Shown in pieces: positions 1 through 7,414 of a DNA stretch of 37,135 bases (positions within the stretch are counted from its first letter, which is position 1; every line of letters begins with the position of its first letter). The stretch spans positions 1-37,135 of the forward strand of contig JAEWFK010000054.1 of NCBI GenBank assembly GCA_023388835.1, in the 5' to 3' direction. A program made the translations under genes and the position numbers. The DNA is from Pseudomonadota bacterium (GTDB taxonomy: Bacteria; Pseudomonadota; Gammaproteobacteria; Burkholderiales; Burkholderiaceae_B). Below the pieces are notes generated by a model, which was not told the DNA's origin, ran no database searches, and saw only the letters and a program-made list of their open reading frames with translations.

Positions 1-1
1 C

Positions 2-2881
2 GGGCCGGTTCCAACCCAGAACGCCGATGCGGCCACGATCAATGAATGGTCGCAATATCACGTGATTCGCCGCAATGGCGCCGTGGTTTCATTCGAGCCT
101 TCGAAGATCGCGATTGCCATGACCAAGGCTTTTCTGGCGGTCCATGGCGGCCAGGGCGCCGCCTCGGCGCGCGTGCGCGAACTGGTCGAGACATTGACCC
201 AGCAGGTAGTGGGTAGCCTCCAGCGCAATCGCGTCGGCGGGGGCACCTTCCACATCGAAGAGATCCAGGACCAGGTCGAACTCGCGCTGATGCGTTCGGG
301 CGAACACGATGTTGCGCGGGCCTATGTGCTTTACCGCGAAAAGCGCTCCCAGGAACGAGCGGCGGCCCGCCATGCAGACACCGCTCCCGCCGCCGCCCCT
401 GCGCTGAACGTCTCTGAAGACGGTGTGCTGCGGCCGCTTGATCGCGAGAAGCTGCGCAATACCATTACCGAAGCCGCTGTCGGCCACGAAGCCTCGATAG
501 ATGTCGACGCCGTACTGGAAGAGACCATCAAGAACCTCTACGACGGCGTACCGGTCGAAGAAGTCTTCAAATCCGCCATTCTTGCAGCCCGCGCGCGCGT
601 GGAAATCGACCCGTCCTACAGTCAGGTCACGGCCGGACTGCTGCTGCATACCATCCGCAAGGAAGTGCTCGGCGAGGAAGTGGCCCAGTCGGCCATGAAA
701 GAACGCTATGCGGAAAGCTTTCCACAATACATCCGTAGGGGTGTCAGCGCCGGCCTGCTCAACGAAGCCCTTGCGCAATTCGACCTGGAAAAACTCGGCC
801 AAGCCCTCAAGGCCGAGCGCGACACGCAATTCAACTATCTGGGCCTGCAGACGCTTTACGACCGCTATTTCCTGCATGTGAAGGGCCGCCGCATCGAGCT
901 GCCGCAGACCTTCTTCATGCGCGTCGCCATGGGGCTGTCACTCAATGAAATCAACCGCGAAGCACGGGCTATCGAATTCTACGAAGTCCTTTCTTCCTTC
1001 GACTTCATGAGCTCGACCCCGACGCTGTTCAATTCCGGCACACTGCATTCGCAGCTGTCATCGTGCTACCTCACCACGGTGCAAGACGACCTGGCAAGCA
1101 TCTACGACGCCATCAAGGAGAACGCCCTGTTGGCAAAGTATGCCGGCGGCCTCGGCAACGACTGGACGCCGGTACGGGCGCTGCGCAGCCATATCCGCGG
1201 CACAAACGGTGAAAGTCAGGGCGTGGTCCCCTTCCTGAAGGTGGTGAACGACACGGCGGTGGCCGTGAACCAGGGCGGCAAGCGCAAGGGCGCCGTCTGC
1301 GCTTATCTTGAGAGCTGGCACCTCGACATCGAAGAGTTCCTCGAACTGCGCAAGAACACCGGCGACGAGCGCCGCCGCACACACGACATGAACACCGCCA
1401 ACTGGGTGCCCGACCTCTTCATGAAGCGAGTGATGGAAGAAGGCGAATGGACGCTGTTCTCGCCGTCCGACGTACCCGACCTCCACGAGAAGTATGGTCG
1501 TGATTTCGAAGCGGCCTATCTGCGATACGAAGAGAAGACGCGCAACGGCGAGATCGCTCTCTTCAAGCGTATCCCTGCCACATCGCTCTGGCGCAAGATG
1601 CTGTCGATGCTCTTCGAGACCGGCCATCCATGGATCACCTTCAAGGACGCCTGCAATGTACGCTCGCCGCAGCAGCACGTGGGCGTAGTGCATAGTTCGA
1701 ACCTTTGCACGGAGATCACGCTCAATACCAGCGACACCGAGATCGCCGTATGTAATCTGGGCTCGGTGAACCTTGCGGCCCATCTGAAGGCGGATGGCAA
1801 CGGTGGCCAGATACTGGATCACGACAAGCTTCAGCGCACCATCGACATTGCCATGCGCATGCTGGACAACGTCATCGACATCAACTATTACGCCGTACCC
1901 AAGGCGCGCAACGCCAACATGCGTCACCGCCCGGTGGGCCTTGGCGTCATGGGTTTCCAGGATTGCCTGCACCTGATGCGCATTCCTTTTGCATCCGATG
2001 CCGCCGTGGAGTTCTCGGATCGCTCCATGGAGGCCGTGTGCTATTACGCCTACCACGCTTCCAGCAAGCTTGCCGCCGAACGTGGAGCGTATTCCAGCTT
2101 CAAGGGTTCGTTGTGGGATCGCGGGATACTGCCCCACGACACGCTGGAAATGCTCAAGGAAGAGCGCGGCGGCTATGTCGACGTCGACGACAGTCGGACC
2201 CTGGACTGGGATGCTCTGCGCGCCCATATCCGCGAACATGGCATGCGCAACTCGAACTGCGTAGCCATCGCACCGACTGCCACCATCTCCAACATCATTG
2301 GCGTATCGCCATGCATCGAGCCGCACTATCGCAACCTGTACGTGAAGTCGAACCTGTCGGGCGAATTCACGGTGGTGAACGAATACCTGGTGCGGGATCT
2401 CAAGGCGCTCAATCTTTGGGACGCCGTCATGGTGGCCGACCTGAAGTATTTCGACGGAAGCTTGGCGCGTATCGACCGGATTCCGAACGGGCTGCGCGAA
2501 CTTTACGCCACCGCCTTCGAAATCGACCCGCAGTGGGTGATTGAATGCGCCGCGCGCCGCTCCAAGTGGATCGACCAGGCGCAGTCGCTCAACATTTTCA
2601 TGACCGGCGTATCGGGCCGCAAGCTCGACGAGACCTATAAGCTGGCCTGGCAGCGCGGCTTGAAGACGACCTACTACCTGCGCGCCATGGGTGCCACCAA
2701 CGCAGAAAAATCCACCGGCCGGGGCGGCGAACTCAACGCAGTGTCCGCCGGTATGTCGGGCGGTCAAGCGGCCGGCGCTACAGCGGCGCCCATCACGCTG
2801 CCCGTGGCGGAAACCGTGGGCGAAGTCTGCACGATGCGCCCCGGCGACGACGGCTTCGAATCCTGCGAAGCCTGCCAATGA
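2..2881 (+). CDS. nrdA: Ribonucleoside-diphosphate reductase class Ia, large (alpha) subunit; 5' end outside the window
   Basis: Reduces ribonucleoside diphosphates to deoxyribonucleotides together with NrdB. The frame is open to the window edge and already reads NrdA-like sequence before the first possible start (GTG at 62), so the true start lies upstream. An N-terminal ATP-cone (VIRRNGAVVSFEPSK) is followed by an Ala/Pro-rich linker and a second cone-like segment (LRPLDREKL to about base 680). The catalytic parts are present: LSSCYLTTV and VCNLGSVNL (the redox cysteine pair), SSNLCTEITL (the radical Cys and catalytic Glu), the KTTYYLRAMG tyrosine dyad, and a C-terminal ESCEACQ cysteine pair for re-reduction by thioredoxin or glutaredoxin. 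At more than 950 residues it is longer than the roughly 760-residue E. coli enzyme because of the extra cone. nrdB follows after 35 nt, so co-transcription is likely. Confidence 0.97.
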   Translation, partial: GPVPTQNADAATINEWSQYHVIRRNGAVVSFEPSKIAIAMTKAFLAVHGGQGAASARVRELVETLTQQVVGSLQRNRVGGGTFHIEEIQDQVELALMRSGEHDVARAYVLYREKRSQERAAARHADTAPAAAPALNVSEDGVLRPLDREKLRNTITEAAVGHEASIDVDAVLEETIKNLYDGVPVEEVFKSAILAARARVEIDPSYSQVTAGLLLHTIRKEVLGEEVAQSAMKERYAESFPQYIRRGVSAGLLNEALAQFDLEKLGQALKAERDTQFNYLGLQTLYDRYFLHVKGRRIELPQTFFMRVAMGLSLNEINREARAIEFYEVLSSFDFMSSTPTLFNSGTLHSQLSSCYLTTVQDDLASIYDAIKENALLAKYAGGLGNDWTPVRALRSHIRGTNGESQGVVPFLKVVNDTAVAVNQGGKRKGAVCAYLESWHLDIEEFLELRKNTGDERRRTHDMNTANWVPDLFMKRVMEEGEWTLFSPSDVPDLHEKYGRDFEAAYLRYEEKTRNGEIALFKRIPATSLWRKMLSMLFETGHPWITFKDACNVRSPQQHVGVVHSSNLCTEITLNTSDTEIAVCNLGSVNLAAHLKADGNGGQILDHDKLQRTIDIAMRMLDNVIDINYYAVPKARNANMRHRPVGLGVMGFQDCLHLMRIPFASDAAVEFSDRSMEAVCYYAYHASSKLAAERGAYSSFKGSLWDRGILPHDTLEMLKEERGGYVDVDDSRTLDWDALRAHIREHGMRNSNCVAIAPTATISNIIGVSPCIEPHYRNLYVKSNLSGEFTVVNEYLVRDLKALNLWDAVMVADLKYFDGSLARIDRIPNGLRELYATAFEIDPQWVIECAARRSKWIDQAQSLNIFMTGVSGRKLDETYKLAWQRGLKTTYYLRAMGATNAEKSTGRGGELNAVSAGMSGGQAAGATAAPITLPVAETVGEVCTMRPGDDGFESCEACQ

Positions 2882-2916
2882 TCACGGGCGCCACGCCCAC
2901 AAGTAAGGAATAGACA

Positions 2917-4014
2917 ATGTTGGACTGGAACAATACCTCCACCCCTGCTACGCCCGCCGCGGCCGCCGGTAGCCACAGCGTGGCTGCAGAAAACACAGGC
3001 CGGGTCCGCGCGGCCGACAAACGTATCATCAATGGCGCCACAGACGTCAACCAGTTGGTGCCCTTCAAGTACAAATGGGCATGGGAAAAATACCTGGCCA
3101 CCTGCGCCAACCACTGGATGCCGCAGGAAATCAACATGTCGCGCGACATCGCCCAATGGAAGAACCCGGACGCACTGACCGAGGACGAACGCCGCATCGT
3201 CAAGCGCAACCTGGGCTTCTTCACCACGGCCGATTCGCTTGCCGCCAACAACATCGTGCTGGGCACGTATCGCCACATCACAGCGCCCGAATGCCGCCAA
3301 TTCCTGCTGCGTCAGGCCTTCGAAGAGGCGATACACACCCATGCCTATCAGTACATCGTTGAAAGCATCGGCCTGGATGAGTCCGAGATCTTCAATGCGT
3401 ATCATGAGGTCCCGTCCATCCGCGCGAAGGACGAATTCCTGATTCCGTTCATCGATGCCATCTCCGATCCAAACTTCCGTACCGGTACCCCGGAAGCCGA
3501 CCAGACGCTGCTGAAGTCGCTCATCGTATTCGCCTGCCTGATGGAAGGCCTGTTCTTCTATGTAGGCTTCACGCAGATTCTGGCGCTCGGCCGTCAGAAC
3601 AAAATGACAGGTGCCGCGGAACAATACATGTACATCCTTCGCGATGAATCCATGCATTGCAACTTCGGCATCGACCTCATCAACACCATCAAGCTCGAGA
3701 ACCCCCATCTATGGACACCGGCGTTCCGGGAAGAGATCGCGGAGCTGTTCAGAAAGGCAGTCGACCTCGAATACGCCTATGCCGAAGACACCATGCCGCG
3801 CGGCGTGCTGGGGCTGAACGCGGCCATGTTCAAGTCCTATCTGCGCTTCATCGCCAATCGCCGATGCCAGCAGATCGGCATCGATACACTGTTTCCACAT
3901 GAAGAGAATCCCTTCCCATGGATGGCCGAAATGATCGATCTGAAGAAGGAACGCAACTTTTTTGAGACACGTGTGATCGAATATCAGACCGGAGGGGCGC
4001 TTAGCTGGGAATAA
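2917..4014 (+). CDS. nrdB: Ribonucleoside-diphosphate reductase class Ia, small (beta) subunit
   Basis: Carries the diiron-tyrosyl radical cofactor that starts catalysis in NrdA. The protein has 365 residues. The iron ligands can be placed as Asp106, Glu137, His140, Glu210, Glu244 and His247. The radical tyrosine is Tyr144 (E-A-I-H-T-H-A-Y pattern), so this is a Tyr-radical R2 and not the class Ic form that lacks the tyrosine. The first 35 residues are Ala/Thr-rich and probably disordered. The start is supported by AAGGA about 8 nt upstream. It lies 35 nt after nrdA and likely shares its transcript. Confidence 0.97.
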   Translation: MLDWNNTSTPATPAAAAGSHSVAAENTGRVRAADKRIINGATDVNQLVPFKYKWAWEKYLATCANHWMPQEINMSRDIAQWKNPDALTEDERRIVKRNLGFFTTADSLAANNIVLGTYRHITAPECRQFLLRQAFEEAIHTHAYQYIVESIGLDESEIFNAYHEVPSIRAKDEFLIPFIDAISDPNFRTGTPEADQTLLKSLIVFACLMEGLFFYVGFTQILALGRQNKMTGAAEQYMYILRDESMHCNFGIDLINTIKLENPHLWTPAFREEIAELFRKAVDLEYAYAEDTMPRGVLGLNAAMFKSYLRFIANRRCQQIGIDTLFPHEENPFPWMAEMIDLKKERNFFETRVIEYQTGGALSWE

Positions 4015-4017
4015 GGC

Positions 4018-4046
4018 TTGGTAGCGTTATAGCCTTCAGTTAGACT
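4018..4046 (+). promoter_or_regulatory. Candidate sigma-70 promoter for the histone H1-like gene
   Basis: TTGGTA, a 17-nt spacer and TAGACT lie just after the nrdB stop codon and 34 nt before the H1-like start. It fits independent expression of the next gene. Prediction by eye only. Confidence 0.45.
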
Positions 4047-4079
4047 CTAGAAGACTCTACTCTCCCAAGGAGCACTACC

Positions 4080-5042
4080 ATGGCTAAAGCCAAAGTGGCC
4101 GCCAAAGTAGCAAAAAAGACCAAGAGCACCAAGACTGCAACCACTCCGGATGCAGCAGTGAAGAGTCCGGCGGTCGAGCCGGCAACGAAGACCGCTGAAT
4201 CGGCCGACGCCAAGGCCGGCAAGCCAGTGGCAAAGACCGCAAAGAGTAGCGCCAGGAAGGCCGCCAGGTCCGCGGCAAAGTCCGCCACGCAGGCGGCCGA
4301 GAAATCGGCTGCCGGCAAGACCACCTCCAAGTCTGTAAAGACGACTGGAAAGTCTGTAAAGACGGCTGAAAAGTCCGCAAAGACCCCAGCAAAGAAGGCC
4401 GCCAAGGCAGCCGGACAATCAGCCGCGAAAGCACCGGCCGAAACCGCTGCAAAGACGCCGGCCAAGTCCGCTACAAAGACACCGGCAAAGGCTCCGGCGA
4501 AAGCCGCTGCAAAGAAGACGGCAGCCAAGGCTGCAGCAAAGGCCCCGGCTCAATCCGCAGCAAAGACCCCTGCCAAGGCAGCGGCAAAGTCTGCTACCGA
4601 GTCATCAGCAAGGTCGGCCACCAAGGCAGCGGCAAAGTCCGCCGCCAAGGCAACCGGCGCGTCAGCAGCGAAAAAAGCTCCGGTGAAGGCCGCGCCATCA
4701 ACGACCGCGGCGGCCGACACAACATCCGCCTCCAAGGCGCCCGCCAAGTCCGCCGTGAAGAAGACGGCGGCCAAAGCGGCAGCAACAAAAGCCCCTGCCA
4801 AATCGGCTCCTGCAAAGGCCGCGAAGGCAGCGGCGAAGTCATCCCAGAAGGAAAAACCGGTGACTGAGAAACCCACCGCCACTGAATCCGCCAAAAAGAC
4901 TGGCGACGAAAACAAACCTGCCAAGAAAGCCACCACCAAGGCGGGCGCCAAGGCAGCCAAGAAAACGGCTGAAGCGTCTTCCGCAAAGAAGACGCGCAAC
5001 CCCGCGGCATCCTGGCCCTTCCCCACCGGCAACCGGCCTTAG
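4080..5042 (+). CDS. Histone H1-like Lys/Ala/Pro-rich DNA-binding protein
   Basis: A 320-residue, strongly basic, low-complexity protein made of degenerate K-[ST]-[AP]-A-K and AAKAPAK units, resembling the C-terminal tail of eukaryotic H1. By composition it belongs with the bacterial H1-like proteins (BpH1 of Bordetella, AlgP, Hc2), so a nucleoid-associated DNA-compacting or regulatory role is likely. As read here it contains no Leu, Ile, Cys, His or Tyr. The only aromatic residues are in the non-repetitive C-terminal tail NPAASWPFPTGNRP. Near-identical 21-bp repeats occur at 4332-4394. The start has AAGGAG at good spacing. The family is clear; the exact role is inferred. Confidence 0.85.
   Translation: MAKAKVAAKVAKKTKSTKTATTPDAAVKSPAVEPATKTAESADAKAGKPVAKTAKSSARKAARSAAKSATQAAEKSAAGKTTSKSVKTTGKSVKTAEKSAKTPAKKAAKAAGQSAAKAPAETAAKTPAKSATKTPAKAPAKAAAKKTAAKAAAKAPAQSAAKTPAKAAAKSATESSARSATKAAAKSAAKATGASAAKKAPVKAAPSTTAAADTTSASKAPAKSAVKKTAAKAAATKAPAKSAPAKAAKAAAKSSQKEKPVTEKPTATESAKKTGDENKPAKKATTKAGAKAAKKTAEASSAKKTRNPAASWPFPTGNRP
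4332..4394 (+). repeat. Three tandem 21-bp coding repeats in the H1-like gene
   Basis: Units at 4332-4352, 4353-4373 and 4374-4394 encode SVKTTGK, SVKTAEK and SAKTPAK. The first two differ at only two bases. Such repeats can expand or contract in frame by slippage or recombination. Confidence 0.8.
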
Positions 5043-5187
5043 GTCCCGGCGGGCCGCTACAGCGCCTCCGCCGGCCGCCTTGACACGGCACCGTGCCGCG
5101 ACGGGGGCTGGCATCATTCCCAGGCCCGCGTCATGTGGTCCTTTTTCCTGTGATCCTCCAGGCGGTGCGCCCGCTCGCCTGCCCCGT

Positions 5188-5215
5188 TTGTGGGCCGACG
5201 CTCTCATGCGACAAT
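5188..5215 (+). promoter_or_regulatory. Candidate promoter for the YggT-family gene
   Basis: TTGTGG, a 16-nt spacer and GACAAT end 33 nt before the YggT start. The rest of the 206-nt gap 5043-5248 shows no RNA gene or clear terminator. It contains short GC-rich inverted repeats, for example CGGCACCGTGCCG near 5086. Confidence 0.4.
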
Positions 5216-5248
5216 GGCCCATCCCGTGTTTCAAAGTAGACGACGACC

Positions 5249-5812
5249 ATGTTCAGCGATGTCCTGTATTTCCTGCTTAACATTCTGTTTTCGCTGTTCG
5301 GCATCGCACTCATCCTCAGGGCCTGGATGTACGCCATCAGGCTGCATCCCTTCAATCCCTATTCGCAAGCCGTCCTGCGCGGCACCAACTGGTTGGTTGG
5401 ACCCTTGCGCAATGTGATCAAGCCTTCCAACCGCCTGGATTGGCCAAGCCTGGTTGCCTGCTGGCTTACGGCCATCGTCTATCTGCTGCTGACCTGGGTG
5501 GTCTTGACGGGCCAGCTTCCGCCCGTGGAAGGTCTGACCCGCTCGCTGCTCGCGGCAGTCATCACCATGGCGAAGTGGGCATTCAATATCGTGCTTTGGA
5601 TCACGCTGATTCAGGCGGTTCTTTCGTGGGTCAACCCCATGGCGCCTGTCATGCCGCTGCTGCAGACTCTGAGCGCTCCGCTGTTGGATCCCATTCGCCG
5701 TTTCATGCCGAACCTTGGCGGCCTTGATCTATCGCCGCTCGTGTTGCTCTTGCTGGCGCAGGTGGCCATCATGGTGCTCCAGCGGCTGGCGTTCTCGATC
5801 TTCGGCGTGTAA
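5249..5812 (+). CDS. yggT: YggT family inner-membrane protein
   Basis: A 187-residue integral membrane protein with about four hydrophobic segments arranged as two YGGT repeats. Each repeat has a short loop with the family's Asn-Pro-containing pattern (LHPFNPYSQ near residue 31 and SWVNPMAPVMP near residue 130) followed by an amphipathic PLLDPIRRFMP-like stretch. YggT/CcmX proteins are linked to membrane organisation, osmotic stress and cell division or plastid biogenesis, but the molecular role is not settled. It is a single gene, separated from the H1-like gene by about 200 nt and convergent with the next gene. Confidence 0.88.
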   Translation: MFSDVLYFLLNILFSLFGIALILRAWMYAIRLHPFNPYSQAVLRGTNWLVGPLRNVIKPSNRLDWPSLVACWLTAIVYLLLTWVVLTGQLPPVEGLTRSLLAAVITMAKWAFNIVLWITLIQAVLSWVNPMAPVMPLLQTLSAPLLDPIRRFMPNLGGLDLSPLVLLLLAQVAIMVLQRLAFSIFGV

Positions 5813-5819
5813 TGGGCCA

Positions 5820-5839
5820 CCCGGGGCCACCGCCCCGGG
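5820..5839. terminator. GC-rich hairpin between convergent genes
   Basis: CCCGGGGC, loop CACC, GCCCCGGG: a perfect 8-bp stem between the yggT stop and the stop of the convergent lipoprotein gene. There is no T-tract on either side, so intrinsic termination is uncertain. Confidence 0.4.
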
Positions 5840-5865
5840 CGCACGCCATGATCGTCCGGCCGAAG

Positions 5866-6366
5866 TTACATCGGCACGACGCGCGTCGGGCCGTTACCGC
5901 TGATCACACGCACCCGCTGACCTGCAGAGATGGCGACATCGGCTTCCTGGGCGATCACGCGGGTTTCGCCGTTGTCGAGCCGCACGGTAATTTCGAGGCC
6001 ACCCGACTTGCCGGTCTGATGTTCGACGGCATCACCGGCCATGGCCCCAAGCAGGCCCCCGCCGATGGCCGCCAGGATTTGCCCCCGGCCGCCGCCAATG
6101 GAGCTGCCGGCCACGCCGCCCAGGGCGCCCCCGGCAAGCGCACCGGCGCCGCTGCTGCGTTCGTTCTGGATCACGACGTTGCGCACCGCTTCGACGGTAC
6201 CGAGACGCACGATCTGTTCGCGTTGTGCCTGCCCGTAGGTATAGACCGAGCTTGACGCGCTCTGGTGTGCGCAGCCCGCAAGTACGGCAAGCGAGCCCGC
6301 GACCGCGAAGGCCGCCAGCCAGCGCCGGTGGGTCGGACGGGCTTGAGTAGGTATATGAGTATTCAT
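5866..6366 (-). CDS. Glycine-zipper (2TM) outer-membrane lipoprotein, SlyB/PcP-like
   Basis: A 166-residue lipoprotein. The start at 6366 is chosen because GGAG lies 6 nt upstream and it gives an n-region with Arg14-Arg15, a hydrophobic core and the lipobox LAGC with Cys32; an upstream in-frame ATG at 6396 would place a long extra tail before the signal. The middle is a glycine zipper (GALAGGALGGVAG, then AAIGGGLLGAMAGDAVEH), typical of the Rick_17kDa/SlyB family. The C-terminal part ends in a basic hydrophilic segment. It probably sits in the outer membrane and helps envelope integrity; no enzymatic role is expected. Monocistronic, convergent with yggT. Confidence 0.85.
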   Translation of the reverse strand: MNTHIPTQARPTHRRWLAAFAVAGSLAVLAGCAHQSASSSVYTYGQAQREQIVRLGTVEAVRNVVIQNERSSGAGALAGGALGGVAGSSIGGGRGQILAAIGGGLLGAMAGDAVEHQTGKSGGLEITVRLDNGETRVIAQEADVAISAGQRVRVISGNGPTRVVPM

Positions 6367-6441
6367 TAACTGCTCCAGTATGAGGGAGTCCTGCAAGCGG
6401 CGTACGCCACTACGTGAAACAGATCCTTGACGCGCTCTGCG

Positions 6442-7377
6442 CTAGAGAACGATTCCGTAGTGGCCCTTGAGTGTGGCTGCGATATGTTCGCGAGTAGGCC
6501 GGTGATTCTGCGGGCCCCTGGACGCCACTTTCAGGCTTCCCATTACGTTTCCAAGTTTACATGCGTCGGGCAGGCTCCACGCACGCGTCAGGCCATACAA
6601 GAGGCCTGCGCGATGGGCGTCGCCGCAGCCTGTCGGGTCGACGACCGCCTGTGCTTCGACGCCCGGGATCTTGATCGCACCACCCTGCTCGTACACGACG
6701 GCGCCATCGGCGCCGTGCGTCACGATCACCCCCTGCATGCCATCGGCGATCGCCTCGATGCTCTGACCCGTACGCTGCCGAACGATGCCCGCCTCGTATT
6801 CGTTGACGCAAAGTATGGAAGCCATATCGAGCATCTGACGCAGGTCGTCGCCGTCAAATAACGGCATGGCTTGCCCCAGGTCGAACACGAAGGGGATCCC
6901 GCCGGCATGCAGACGCCGGGCATGGGCGAACATGCCATCCTTGGAATCAGGGGCGATGATGGCCCATGCGGCCTCTTGGCCGCTGATGTCGTTCTCGGCC
7001 GACAATTGCATGGCGCCTGGGTGGAAAGACGCAATCTGATTGTTATCGAGGTCAGTGGTGATGAAGCACTGAGGCGTGTACATATCGGGCAGTATCCGCA
7101 GCAGGCTGGTGTCGATGCCGAGTTGCTGCATGTACACGACATAATCCGAGGCATCACCCCCGATCGTGCCGACAGGGACGGCATGTCCGCCAAGCAGGTT
7201 CAGGTTGTAGGCGATATTGCCGGCGCAGCCGCCGTACTCCTTGCGCATGCTGGGCACGAAGAAGGACACGCTCAAGGACTGGATGCTCTCGGCAAGAATG
7301 TGATCCTTGAAATGTCCCTCGAATACGGCAATGGTATCGAAGGCCACAGAGCCACAGATCAAGATTTTTTCGGACAT
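6442..7377 (-). CDS. PfkB-family carbohydrate/nucleoside kinase (adenosine-kinase-like)
   Basis: A 311-residue kinase of the ribokinase/PfkB fold. It has the N-terminal substrate motif GGCAGNIAYNLNLLGG and the C-terminal ATP/anion-hole motif DPTGCGDAHRAG, whose Asp is the catalytic base. MSEKILICGSVAFDTIAVF is a natural N terminus, so the ATG at 7377 is preferred over ATGs at 7401 and 7446; the last would overlap the upstream stop codon. The substrate cannot be fixed from sequence: adenosine, ribose or another sugar are possible. It follows the DUF3426 gene by 37 nt and is likely the last gene of the acc/prmA operon. Confidence 0.85.
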   Translation of the reverse strand: MSEKILICGSVAFDTIAVFEGHFKDHILAESIQSLSVSFFVPSMRKEYGGCAGNIAYNLNLLGGHAVPVGTIGGDASDYVVYMQQLGIDTSLLRILPDMYTPQCFITTDLDNNQIASFHPGAMQLSAENDISGQEAAWAIIAPDSKDGMFAHARRLHAGGIPFVFDLGQAMPLFDGDDLRQMLDMASILCVNEYEAGIVRQRTGQSIEAIADGMQGVIVTHGADGAVVYEQGGAIKIPGVEAQAVVDPTGCGDAHRAGLLYGLTRAWSLPDACKLGNVMGSLKVASRGPQNHRPTREHIAATLKGHYGIVL

Positions 7378-7410
7378 TTCCGCAGGGTTCTTTTGGGACA
7401 TTTCCTCAGG
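7364..7410 (-). repeat. 24-bp-period tandem duplication around the PfkB start codon
   Basis: Two 23-nt copies (7364-7386 and 7388-7410, 19 of 23 identical by eye) each contain a purine-rich GGAAATGTCC, that is, a start codon with its near upstream context. Two in-frame ATGs (7401 and 7377) result. Confidence 0.75.
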
Positions 7411-7414
7411 GTAC

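Noticed and set aside
62..64. GTG at 62 as nrdA start
   Set aside because: The in-frame sequence before it (to the window edge) has no stop and continues plausible NrdA N-terminal sequence, so the gene begins outside the window.
1058..2878. 606-codon open frame on the minus strand across nrdA
   Set aside because: It lies wholly antisense to a gene with complete family motifs; the translation is rich in His/Arg/Gln with no recognisable domain, as expected for the mirror frame of GC-rich codons.
4040..5091. Several long minus-strand frames (Ala/Val/Phe-rich, membrane-like) opposite the H1-like gene
   Set aside because: They are mirror translations of the repeated Lys/Ala codons and look hydrophobic only for that reason.
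5043..5248. Possible RNA gene in the gap after the H1-like gene
   Set aside because: No tRNA arms or other recognisable RNA structure; only short GC-rich inverted repeats and a candidate promoter.
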